Shown in pieces: positions 1 to 5,993 of a stretch of DNA of 8,015 nt. This DNA comes from Chitinophagales bacterium (GTDB taxonomy: Bacteria; Bacteroidota; Bacteroidia; Chitinophagales; Chitinophagaceae), in the NCBI GenBank assembly GCA_025355935.1, contig JANXYS010000090.1, positions 1 to 8,015 of the forward strand, in the 5' to 3' direction. How positions within the stretch are numbered: the stretch's first letter is position 1; each line of letters opens with the position of its first letter. Below the pieces are notes generated by a model, which saw only the letters and a program-made list of their open reading frames with translations, searched no databases and was not told the origin of the DNA. Made by a program: the position numbers and the translations under genes.

Positions 1-26
1 ATATATAATCAGGTTAATTGTTAATA

Positions 27-1958
27 ATGAAGAGATTACTCACCATTTTTATCCTGAGTTGCTCCACCTCGATTGCGCAAAATGTTGATCCGGTGAAAAA
101 GTTGGATGAGCTCTCCAGGCGCGAATCGACTGGCTCCCCGACTTTTAGTGTTAGTAAATCGGTGTCATCCGACAACTTCGATCTCAGATATGCGCGTTGT
201 GAATGGGAACTGGACCCCGCAGTAAGATATATCAGGGGAAAAGTTACTTTGTATTTTCAGGCAACTACAGCACTCAACTCTTTAGTACTCGACTTATCTT
301 CAAGTCTTACTACTGATAGCGTAACGTGGCATGATAAGAGTTTAGCCACGCTACTTCCGAATGAAGGGCTGCAGGTAAGTTTCCCCAGGATGCTGGATAC
401 AGGAACAGTCGATTCAATCAGCATATACTATCACGGAATACCAGGGAATACTGGATTCGGGTCCTTTGTGCAGGATATGCATGCAGGAGTTCCGGTAATC
501 TGGTCACTAAGTGAGCCATACGGATCAAAAGACTGGTGGCCCTGTAAAACCAACTTAGGAGATAAACTGGACTCCGTTGACGTAATTATGAAACATCCGG
601 CTGCCTACCGGGCAGCCAGTAACGGTCTACTTCAATCGGAAACTGTCATTGATGGGGGGACGAAAATTCTTACCCATTGGAAACATAGATACCCGATTGC
701 AAGCTACCTGCTGTGTTTTGCTGTAACCAATTACGCTGTCTTCAATAGTTCTGTACAACTGGAAAACACTTTGTTGCCTATGCAAACTTATTGTTATCCT
801 GAGAATCTTGCGGTCTTCCAGGCAAATACTCCAAACGTTTTAGAGGCGCTGCAACTGTTTCACTCCAAATTCGGAGAGTACCCTTTTATTAAAGAAAAAT
901 ATGGTCATGTACAATTCAGCTGGGGGGGTGGCATGGAACATCAGACCTCTACATTTATTGTTTGGCCTGATGAAGGGTTAATGGCCCATGAACTCGCACA
1001 TCAGTGGTTTGGAGATAAAATTACCACTCACAGCTGGGAAGACATTTGGCTGAACGAGGGGTTTGCAACCTACCTCGCTGCATTTTATATGGAAAATAAA
1101 TACCCGGCTACGATGGTACAAAACCGGCGCGCCGTTTTAAATAATATTACCAGTATAGCATCGGGTTCGGTTAAAGTAGAAGACACTTCCAACGTCAATA
1201 GGATATTTAATGGACGCCTATCGTATAACAAAGGATCATATCTTTTAAATATGCTGCGATTTAAGTTAGGGGATGCAATGTTTTTTAAGGCACTCAGGCA
1301 ATATCAGAAGGATCCGGCGGTTAGCTATGGTTATGCAAGAACTGCAGATCTGAAGCGAAACCTTGAAGAGGTAAGCGGTAAAAACCTTTCGCAATTTTTT
1401 GAGCAGTGGTACACAGGACAAGGGTATCCAAGCTATATCGTTCAGTGGAACCAGGTAGGAAGCAGTAACGTTAAAATCAAAATTAACCAGTCTACATCGC
1501 ATAGTTCTGTTCCTTTTTTCTCGATGCCTGTACCGCTAAAATTTAAAAATGCCACCCATGAAAAAACAATAATCGTTGAAAATGATTTTAACGGTGAAAC
1601 TTGCATGAAAGACATAGGATTTGTTGCAGATACTGTTTTTGTAGATCCGGAGCTTTGGCTAATTAGTAAAAATAATCAAACCGTAAAATTAACATCATTG
1701 AATACAGGCATGGGTATAGTAGATATTTACCCAATACCAGCACAAGACCCCATATCCATTTTCTTACATGACTTTGAAAGTCGGTCGGCCATTGTCACCA
1801 TATTTTCATCTGGGGGACAAAAAATATTTCAGAAGGATGTAGCGCTTATTAATGGCGAGGAAATAATAAGAATTTCAAGCGGCAAGTGGGCTAAAGGAAT
1901 TTACAATGTGAAGATTGTTGCGAGAAGCAAAACGATCGTAAAACAAATTATAAAATAG
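27..1958 (+). CDS. Secreted M1 family zinc aminopeptidase with T9SS C-terminal sorting domain
   Basis: Predicted zinc metallopeptidase removing N-terminal residues from peptides outside the cytoplasm. I start it at the ATG at 27 rather than the in-frame TTG at 18, because that gives a clean signal peptide (Lys-Arg, hydrophobic core, cleavage near 'SIAQ-N') and 643 residues. The zinc site is plain: HELAH at 321-325, third ligand Glu344 in NEGFA (HExxH-x18-E), and Tyr400 in the YNKG motif that matches the catalytic tyrosine of the family. The exopeptidase motif reads GGMEH (301-305) instead of GAMEN. The last roughly 80 residues, starting near 'IVDIYPIPAQ', form a Por/type A sorting domain, so export by the type IX system with surface attachment or release is expected. 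The downstream GH25 gene is 44 bp away and may or may not share a transcript. The promoter lies outside the window or in its first 26 bases. Family is certain; substrate is unknown. Confidence 0.93.
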   Translation: MKRLLTIFILSCSTSIAQNVDPVKKLDELSRRESTGSPTFSVSKSVSSDNFDLRYARCEWELDPAVRYIRGKVTLYFQATTALNSLVLDLSSSLTTDSVTWHDKSLATLLPNEGLQVSFPRMLDTGTVDSISIYYHGIPGNTGFGSFVQDMHAGVPVIWSLSEPYGSKDWWPCKTNLGDKLDSVDVIMKHPAAYRAASNGLLQSETVIDGGTKILTHWKHRYPIASYLLCFAVTNYAVFNSSVQLENTLLPMQTYCYPENLAVFQANTPNVLEALQLFHSKFGEYPFIKEKYGHVQFSWGGGMEHQTSTFIVWPDEGLMAHELAHQWFGDKITTHSWEDIWLNEGFATYLAAFYMENKYPATMVQNRRAVLNNITSIASGSVKVEDTSNVNRIFNGRLSYNKGSYLLNMLRFKLGDAMFFKALRQYQKDPAVSYGYARTADLKRNLEEVSGKNLSQFFEQWYTGQGYPSYIVQWNQVGSSNVKIKINQSTSHSSVPFFSMPVPLKFKNATHEKTIIVENDFNGETCMKDIGFVADTVFVDPELWLISKNNQTVKLTSLNTGMGIVDIYPIPAQDPISIFLHDFESRSAIVTIFSSGGQKIFQKDVALINGEEIIRISSGKWAKGIYNVKIVARSKTIVKQIIK

Positions 1959-2002
1959 GTTTACTACATTCGCCACTTCAATTACATTGTTTGAAAGTTG
2001 CG

Positions 2003-2773
2003 ATGGCAAAAAAGAAAAAGAAGAAGGGGGCAGGCCGGCAAAAGTGGATTTTGATATCATTGGCATTGCTTTCTGTTGCCGGAGCATTCATTTTATATAA
2101 ACATTTATCTCGCCCCTATTTTTTGCACTACACTGCTTTTGGAATCGATCTTCCTGTGAACTATACCGTGCATGGTATTGATGTGAGTAAGCATCAAAGC
2201 GTCATTTCCTGGAAAGATGTAAGCGACATGGATATCGATCACATCCGGGTGAAATTTGTCTTTATGAAAGCCACCGAAGGACTAGAGAATATTGATCCTT
2301 TATTTAAAAGTAACTGGAAACAAGCCGGTAGCCAAAAGATTGCTCGAGGTGCTTACCATTTTTTTATTGCAACTAAAAGTGGAAAAGTACAGGCCCTAAA
2401 TTTCATCAGGACAGTAAACCTCCAAGCGGGCGATTTGCCGCCTGTGCTGGATATTGAGCAAAGCTACGGTGCGGCTGTGCCTGATATCCAGCAACGTGTG
2501 TTAGATTGGTTAATTATTACAGAAAGACAATATGGCGTTAAGCCAATCATTTATACAAATGTTGACTTTTATTCAAGATTTCTCGCCGGAAAGTTTGATG
2601 ATTACGACCTTTGGGTTGCTCATTATTTAGTTAAAGACAAACCCAGGATAAAGCGTAGCTGGATCTTCTGGCAACATAGCGAACTAGGCCATGTAAACGG
2701 TATCAACAATTTTGTAGATTTCAATGTTTTTAATGGCGATAGTGCGAGCTTTGAGCAGATCAAAATAAAATAA
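2003..2773 (+). CDS. Membrane-anchored glycoside hydrolase family 25 (lysozyme/muramidase)
   Basis: Predicted N-acetylmuramidase cutting the beta-1,4 bond between MurNAc and GlcNAc of peptidoglycan. I prefer the ATG at 2003 over an in-frame TTG at 1991; this gives 256 residues. The N-terminus is a lysine-rich cytoplasmic tag (six consecutive Lys) followed by one transmembrane helix at about 15-33, with no obvious cleavage site, so the catalytic domain is probably tethered in the periplasm. The GH25 barrel begins at HGIDVSKHQ (Asp60) and carries the catalytic DxE pair, Asp150 and Glu152, in PPVLDIEQ. The family-typical KATEG, GAYHFF and FWQHSE blocks are also present, and the domain is full length. 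Roles known for GH25 enzymes include wall remodelling and attack on other cells; nothing here is a phage context, so a housekeeping envelope role is inferred. It is followed after 18 bp by a small membrane protein. Confidence 0.9.
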   Translation: MAKKKKKKGAGRQKWILISLALLSVAGAFILYKHLSRPYFLHYTAFGIDLPVNYTVHGIDVSKHQSVISWKDVSDMDIDHIRVKFVFMKATEGLENIDPLFKSNWKQAGSQKIARGAYHFFIATKSGKVQALNFIRTVNLQAGDLPPVLDIEQSYGAAVPDIQQRVLDWLIITERQYGVKPIIYTNVDFYSRFLAGKFDDYDLWVAHYLVKDKPRIKRSWIFWQHSELGHVNGINNFVDFNVFNGDSASFEQIKIK

Positions 2774-2791
2774 TCCTGAAATAGCCAAATT

Positions 2792-3010
2792 ATGGGAATG
2801 GAAGATGAAACCAGGGACTTCCTGGTACTTATCGTAAATACGATCGCATTAATCCTAATTTGGATGATAGCGAATGTGCTGATAGGTATTTACTTCGGAC
2901 TGGCATTTTTTAATAAAATGCCTGACTGGAAAAATATACTGTATTATCTTTTTTTTATCTTAACCCTTTACTTGCTAATCAGGCGAACCCGAAAAAAGTG
3001 GAAATTCTGA
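2792..3010 (+). CDS. Small two-helix membrane protein, unknown function
   Basis: A 72-residue protein I cannot assign to a characterised family. It has an acidic N-terminus (MGMEDETRD), a long hydrophobic helix at about 10-39, a short polar turn (NKMPDWKN), a second helix at about 48-63 and a strongly basic tail (RRTRKKWKF). The positive-inside rule puts the C-terminus in the cytoplasm, and probably the N-terminus too. An ATG two codons later (2798) is an alternative start. It sits 18 bp after the GH25 gene on the same strand, so co-transcription and an envelope role are likely but inferred. Its stop is only 20 bp from the stop of the convergent minus-strand gene, and I see no hairpin terminator in that gap. 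That it is a real gene is supported by its membrane-protein composition and tight spacing, not by a recognised domain. Confidence 0.7.
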   Translation: MGMEDETRDFLVLIVNTIALILIWMIANVLIGIYFGLAFFNKMPDWKNILYYLFFILTLYLLIRRTRKKWKF

Positions 3011-3030
3011 TTCGTTTATAATGCCCGATT

Positions 3031-3456
3031 TCAACTACTGTGATCTTGCACAATTACCCACCCGCTTTTTACTTTTCGCCATAGAAGGGTGTAATGGCCC
3101 GATAAATTGCCTATACTCCTTTGCAAAGACCATTTCCCCACTACATTATAATATATTGCAGACAGACGTTTAACCTCCAGGATATTAAAAGTCAGATGAC
3201 CCATGGTTGCAGTATCCGGATAGCTCTTTTTGTAATGGTTAAGGGTATTCTGCCAGCCATAAGTAACCCCAGACTTTCCAATAAACATGAGTGAATCGCT
3301 TTTCCAGTATCCATTCATAAACTCTTCAATATTGCCATTGTTCCAGGCGTTTGTCTGAACTTCAAGGATTCCGCGGATCAGCTTCTCTTGCTTCGACTGA
3401 GCAGATACATTAGTAGCGAATATTGTGAGCGCTATATATATCAAAAACTTTTTCAT
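3031..3456 (-). CDS. Secreted NTF2-like (SnoaL/DUF4440-type) protein
   Basis: A 141-residue protein with a clear signal peptide (MKKFLIYIALTIFATNVSAQ, cleavage probably just before or after the Gln), so it is exported to the periplasm. The mature part matches the NTF2-like cone fold of the SnoaL/DUF4440 group: an N-terminal helix (KLIRGILEVQTNAWNNGNIEEFMNGY), then 'SLMFIGKSGVTYGWQNTLNHYK', and strands ending in the typical 'GHYTLLWRKVKSGWVIVQDHSS' block. Members of this fold bind small molecules or act as isomerases, hydrolases or association domains, so sequence does not give a specific role. The final 'W-VIVQDHSS' strand with Asp-His is common in the secreted Bacteroidetes members. It lies 55 bp downstream of the MerC gene on the same strand and could be read from the same promoter. 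Confidence 0.8.
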   Translation of the reverse strand: MKKFLIYIALTIFATNVSAQSKQEKLIRGILEVQTNAWNNGNIEEFMNGYWKSDSLMFIGKSGVTYGWQNTLNHYKKSYPDTATMGHLTFNILEVKRLSAIYYNVVGKWSLQRSIGNLSGHYTLLWRKVKSGWVIVQDHSS

Positions 3457-3511
3457 AAAAAATATTAATGAAAAGCAAGTTATTGTTCGAATGGCGAAAC
3501 TCCTAATGTTT

Positions 3512-3892
3512 TTAATGAAGCGAAGAACTCTTCATGCGAGTGTAAAGTTTATAGTTATAAAAATGCGCAATCACAATTAAACCTACTGCAGGTATTAAAA
3601 AATAAACTTCCAGACGGTGAAAAACCTGTTTTAAAAGTAGTAAGATAAATCCCATAGTAAAGAGGATTACCGGCAGAAAGGAGCGATGATGTTTTAAAAA
3701 GCCATGAAATAACGAGTAACCACCCACGCTAAAGGCTATGAATATCATCACCCACTCGAAATATCCATTGTGAATAATGTTTACCCCGAACAATGGCAAA
3801 CTTGTTACTATAAGAGGAAGAATAGCACAGTGTATTGCGCACGCAACTGAAGTAAAAATCCCCAAACCATCCCAGTTTACCTTAAAATTCAT
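3512..3892 (-). CDS. MerC-family four-helix inner-membrane protein
   Basis: Predicted polytopic inner-membrane protein of the MerC family, named for a mercuric-ion transporter of mer operons; most Bacteroidetes members are chromosomal, away from mer genes, and have no proven substrate. The start is taken at the ATG at 3892 (126 residues). A longer reading to a TTG at 3919 would add nine residues and run into the palindrome at 3915-3929, so I reject it. The signature is CAIHC at 18-22 at the start of helix 1, followed by a Pro in ILPL, giving a plausible intramembrane metal-thiol site. Helices lie at about 10-35, 46-62, 70-87 and 93-112, with a His-rich loop (HGFLKHHRSF). There is no MerR, MerA or MerT nearby. 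Divergence from SCO and a Fur-type regulator supports a role with a nutrient metal such as zinc or copper rather than mercury; this is inferred. Confidence 0.85.
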   Translation of the reverse strand: MNFKVNWDGLGIFTSVACAIHCAILPLIVTSLPLFGVNIIHNGYFEWVMIFIAFSVGGYSLFHGFLKHHRSFLPVILFTMGFILLLLKQVFHRLEVYFLIPAVGLIVIAHFYNYKLYTRMKSSSLH

Positions 3893-3897
3893 CGGGA

Positions 3898-3905
3898 CAA
3901 AGATA
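3898..3905 (-). promoter_or_regulatory. Possible -7 promoter box (TATCTTTG) for the MerC gene
   Basis: On the minus strand the bases read TATCTTTG, a perfect match to the Bacteroidetes -7 consensus TAnnTTTG. A TTG that could serve as the -33 element lies 22 nt upstream, slightly wider than usual. The box ends only 5 nt before the MerC ATG at 3892, which would make the transcript leaderless or nearly so. The candidate operator at 3915-3929 falls between the two elements. The match is short, so chance cannot be excluded. Confidence 0.4.
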
Positions 3906-3914
3906 AAAGAAATA

Positions 3915-3929
3915 TGCAATGCTGTTGCA
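3915..3929. promoter_or_regulatory. Candidate Fur/Zur-type operator, TGCAA-N5-TTGCA palindrome
   Basis: The sequence TGCAATGCTGTTGCA is a perfect 5-5 inverted repeat around a 5-bp centre. Read as 7-1-7, the half-sites TGCAATG and TGCAACA (the latter on the opposite strand) agree at five of seven bases, which is the geometry of Fur-superfamily boxes. It lies 23 bp upstream of the MerC ATG, inside the putative -33/-7 spacer on the minus strand, and 80 bp upstream of the SCO start. A Fur homologue is encoded under 1 kb away. A bound repressor here would block MerC most directly; an effect on SCO-fur would need cooperative or extended binding. The assignment is inference from position and symmetry. 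Confidence 0.5.
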
Positions 3930-3981
3930 AGTTTTTGTAATCCTTAACGCTATAAATAGATAAGGAAAGAAAATTCCGACG

Positions 3982-3989
3982 TAAGTTTG
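3982..3989 (+). promoter_or_regulatory. Possible -7 promoter box (TAAGTTTG) for SCO-fur
   Basis: TAAGTTTG is a perfect match to the Bacteroidetes -7 consensus TAnnTTTG and lies 20 nt before the SCO ATG, giving a predicted leader of about 15 nt. No good TTG -33 element is seen at the usual spacing of about 19-21 nt upstream, which lowers confidence. Confidence 0.4.
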
Positions 3990-4009
3990 CCGACTCAATA
4001 TCAAAAGAT

Positions 4010-4729
4010 ATGAAGAATAGGATATGGATTTATGTAGTTTTTTTTTCAGGATTGCTGCTGGTGTTTTATGCTTTTGTTTTTAAGGGTTACGACTTTTCCA
4101 AATCAAACCTCAAGGTTATTAATGCCTCTGTTCCTGCATTTACTTTCACCAACCAGGACGGAAAAAAAATAACCCAGGCTGATACGGATGATAAAGTGTA
4201 TGTGGTAGAATACTTTTTTACAACCTGCAAGGGAATTTGTCCGAGGATGAATGCGAATATGCGGCGGGTATTCGACGTATATCAAAACCAAAAAGATTTC
4301 CTGATTTTATCACACACATGCATGCCGGAAACTGACAGCGTTTCCATATTGAAAATGTATGAGCAAAAGATGCTGAATGGCAGGCTGGTTCAACGAAACG
4401 ATGGGTCTTACAAAATAGATTCGATTAAATCAGCATCCATTTCACACACCAATTGGAATTTCTTAACGGGTGATAAAACTGAATTATACAGGATGGCCCG
4501 GAACGGCTATATGGTCGATAATGGAAAGCCGGATAGTTCACAAATAAAGGATCAGTTTATTCATACACAATTTTTTGCCCTTGTTGACAGGTATCGTCGT
4601 GTGCGCGGAATTTATGATGGACTAAAAGAAGACGAAATTCAAAAGCTTATTTTGGATATCAAAGGTTTATTAAAGGAAAGGATCGACCATACCCGCTTCA
4701 TGAGTGGCTTTAGTAATTCTCCGACTTAA
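4010..4729 (+). CDS. SCO1/SenC-family thioredoxin-fold copper/thiol protein
   Basis: SCO proteins deliver copper to, or reduce the thiols of, the CuA site of cytochrome c oxidase, and some act as general periplasmic thiol or copper-handling proteins. The 239-residue product has an N-terminal membrane anchor at about 6-24 and a thioredoxin-like domain facing the periplasm. The copper ligands are intact: Cys73 and Cys77 in CKGICP (CxxxCP) and His185 in QFIHTQFF. Other family blocks are FTFTNQDGKKIT (44-55), SHTNWNFLTG (145-154) and DRYRRVRGIYDG (193-204). Oddities: the usual SHTVDPE-type segment reads SHTCMPETDS (101-110), adding Cys104 and losing the Asp. A short polar insertion (about 124-141) also precedes the SHTNW block. 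It lies divergent to MerC and 30 bp before the Fur-type gene, so probably an operon with it. No oxidase genes are visible, so oxidase assembly is not implied by context. Confidence 0.9.
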   Translation: MKNRIWIYVVFFSGLLLVFYAFVFKGYDFSKSNLKVINASVPAFTFTNQDGKKITQADTDDKVYVVEYFFTTCKGICPRMNANMRRVFDVYQNQKDFLILSHTCMPETDSVSILKMYEQKMLNGRLVQRNDGSYKIDSIKSASISHTNWNFLTGDKTELYRMARNGYMVDNGKPDSSQIKDQFIHTQFFALVDRYRRVRGIYDGLKEDEIQKLILDIKGLLKERIDHTRFMSGFSNSPT

Positions 4730-4759
4730 TTTGGTTGCTGATTTTTAAAAGAGATAAGA

Positions 4760-5176
4760 ATGGAAACAGGGTTGGAAATACTAAAACGCAGTGGGCTCAG
4801 TGTTACCGACGGCCGCAAAAGGATATTAAAACTCTTTCTAGGTCGGGAAGCCGCACTATCTCATGCTGATATAGAGCGAAATACTGAAGCTGCATTTGAC
4901 CGTGTTACAGTATACCGCACTCTGCAAACTTTCCTGGATAAGGGAATTATACACCAGATTCCTACTACTGATAATTCAATTCTCTATGCTCTTTGCAAGC
5001 ATAAATGCGAGGAAGGTAAGCACCACGATAACCACGTACATTTCATTTGCGATAGTTGCGATAAAACCACTTGCCTGGACGATGTAATAGTTCCCGCGGT
5101 AAAGTTACCGAAGGGGTTTATGCCAATCAATTCCGCGATGATTGTTAGTGGAATTTGCACGGATTGCAAAAAGTGA
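4760..5176 (+). CDS. Fur-superfamily metal-responsive transcriptional repressor (possibly Zur-like)
   Basis: Predicted dimeric metal-sensing DNA-binding repressor of 138 residues, usual for the family. The N-terminal winged helix-turn-helix ends in the classic recognition block FDRVTVYRTLQTFLDKGIIHQI (46-67). The dimerisation domain holds the structural zinc cysteines, CDSC at 97-100 and CTDC at 133-136, plus a His/Cys-rich stretch at 79-94 (Cys79, His81, Cys83, His88, His89, His92, His94) and Cys105. The ligand pattern fits Fur/Zur rather than PerR, but the sensed metal cannot be read from sequence. Neighbouring MerC and SCO genes suggest zinc or copper homeostasis over iron; this is inferred. 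It follows SCO by 30 bp with no promoter seen between, so it is probably co-transcribed. The candidate operator is the palindrome at 3915-3929, which would make this a locally acting regulator. Confidence 0.9.
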   Translation: METGLEILKRSGLSVTDGRKRILKLFLGREAALSHADIERNTEAAFDRVTVYRTLQTFLDKGIIHQIPTTDNSILYALCKHKCEEGKHHDNHVHFICDSCDKTTCLDDVIVPAVKLPKGFMPINSAMIVSGICTDCKK

Positions 5177-5195
5177 TGTAAATAACATACCTTTT
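5164..5195 (+). promoter_or_regulatory. Weak candidate promoter for the Gly-rich protein gene
   Basis: A TTG at 5164-5166 and TACCTTTT at 5188-5195 (one mismatch to TAnnTTTG) are separated by 21 nt, close to the Bacteroidetes -33/-7 arrangement. It overlaps the end of the Fur-type gene and would give a leader of about 65 nt for the gene at 5265. The 88-bp gap before that gene makes an own promoter plausible, but the match is imperfect. Confidence 0.2.
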
Positions 5196-5264
5196 TATGC
5201 AAAACACTCCGTGGTTTGATAAGGGAAGCTTCGGTAAATTAATCACTTTTAAACAATAAAGTTT

Positions 5265-5894
5265 ATGTTGGAAGAATTATTTAATCTGATAAAAGGGACA
5301 GCCCAGGCTGATGTTGTAAACAATCCCGATATACCAAATGAGCAAAATAATGAAGTAATCGCAGAGGCTACGGATACGGTAGCTTCAGGCTTACGGAATA
5401 TGGTTGCCGGTGGTGGCGTTCAAAATGTATTGTCGCTGTTTACTAATAAACAGGAAGGATCAAACGCCGGGAACAGTTTGCTGAGTAATCCAATCGTGAA
5501 TATGATGATCGGCCATTTTGCCGGTAAACTGATGAATAAGTTTAACCTTGGTGGAACGCAGGCCAATAGTGTCGCCAGTAGCCTTATTCCTGGTGTAATT
5601 TCTAGCCTGGTGAATAAAACTAACGACCCAGGTGAGAATGGCTTTTCTTTGGAAAAATTATTGAATTCCATTACAGGCGGCAAACTAGACAGTATTGCCC
5701 AGGGTAACAGCGGCGGAGGCGGTACTGATATTGCAAGCCTGATAAAACAATTTACAGGCGGAGGTGAATCGGGTGGCCAGGGAGGCGGGCTAATGGATAT
5801 TGTAAGTCAACTGGCTGGGGGAGCACAGGCAGAGCAACAACGTAACGGCGGGGGTGGAGGATTGATGGATATTATTAAAGGGTTTATTAAATAA
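5265..5894 (+). CDS. Glycine-rich hypothetical protein, DUF937-like
   Basis: A 209-residue protein with no signal peptide or membrane helix, so probably cytoplasmic. The N-terminal 145 residues are helical and Asn/Ser-rich, with blocks such as LEELFNLIKGTA, NPIVNMMIGHFAGKLMNKFNL and SLIPGVISSLVNKT that resemble the DUF937/YidB-like group found in many Bacteroidetes; I am not certain of that family. The C-terminal part holds three copies of a Gly-rich linker plus short amphipathic helix: GGGGTDIASLIKQF at about 150-163, GGGLMDIVSQLAGG at about 173-186 and GGGLMDIIKGFIK at about 197-209. The copies are similar but not identical in DNA, so the duplication is not recent. The ATG at 5265 is the natural start, with an AT-rich leader. 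It stands alone between the Fur-type gene and the convergent M3 gene. Function unknown. Confidence 0.75.
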   Translation: MLEELFNLIKGTAQADVVNNPDIPNEQNNEVIAEATDTVASGLRNMVAGGGVQNVLSLFTNKQEGSNAGNSLLSNPIVNMMIGHFAGKLMNKFNLGGTQANSVASSLIPGVISSLVNKTNDPGENGFSLEKLLNSITGGKLDSIAQGNSGGGGTDIASLIKQFTGGGESGGQGGGLMDIVSQLAGGAQAEQQRNGGGGGLMDIIKGFIK

Positions 5895-5906
5895 AAATAT
5901 ATCCTG

Positions 5907-5918
5907 CAGATTAATCTG
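5907..5918. repeat. Perfect 12-bp palindrome CAGATTAATCTG
   Basis: CAGATTAATCTG is its own reverse complement. It begins 12 bp after the stop of the Gly-rich gene. It has no loop and no T-tract, so it does not look like an intrinsic terminator; a protein-binding site or chance are the alternatives. Confidence 0.4.
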
Positions 5919-5993
5919 ATCGACAGAGAGCGTGTATAAAACCATTAGGTATCAGAAATGATCCTTCAAACTAAACGATTACAGGAGGAAAGC

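Noticed and set aside
1121..1137. GC-rich palindrome CGGCGCGCCG flanked by A and T runs, looking like a terminator hairpin
   Set aside because: It is in the middle of the intact M1 coding sequence, and the 8-mer GGCGCGCC recurs within the M3 gene at about 6848, again coding; no terminator role is credible.
3011..3030. Possible terminator in the 20-bp gap between convergent genes
   Set aside because: The gap has no stem-loop or T-tract; termination, if any, must occur inside the neighbouring genes.
3893..3919. Nine-residue N-terminal extension of MerC from a TTG start
   Set aside because: It would begin inside the candidate operator and overlap the -7 box; the ATG at 3892 gives the usual MerC-family start just before the first helix.
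4984..5004. Inverted repeat ATGCT-N7-AGCAT inside the Fur-type gene
   Set aside because: Short arms within a conserved coding region (around Cys79-His81), with no positional reason for a regulatory role.
5155..5169. TTGCA-N5-TGCAA inverted repeat near the end of the Fur-type gene, resembling the reverse of the candidate operator
   Set aside because: It lies inside coding sequence over the codons of the conserved C-terminal CTDC motif, and the half-site order is opposite to that at 3915-3929, so coincidence is the simpler explanation.
5420..5683. 87-codon minus-strand open frame
   Set aside because: It is antisense to the Gly-rich protein gene and shows no recognisable domain or start context.
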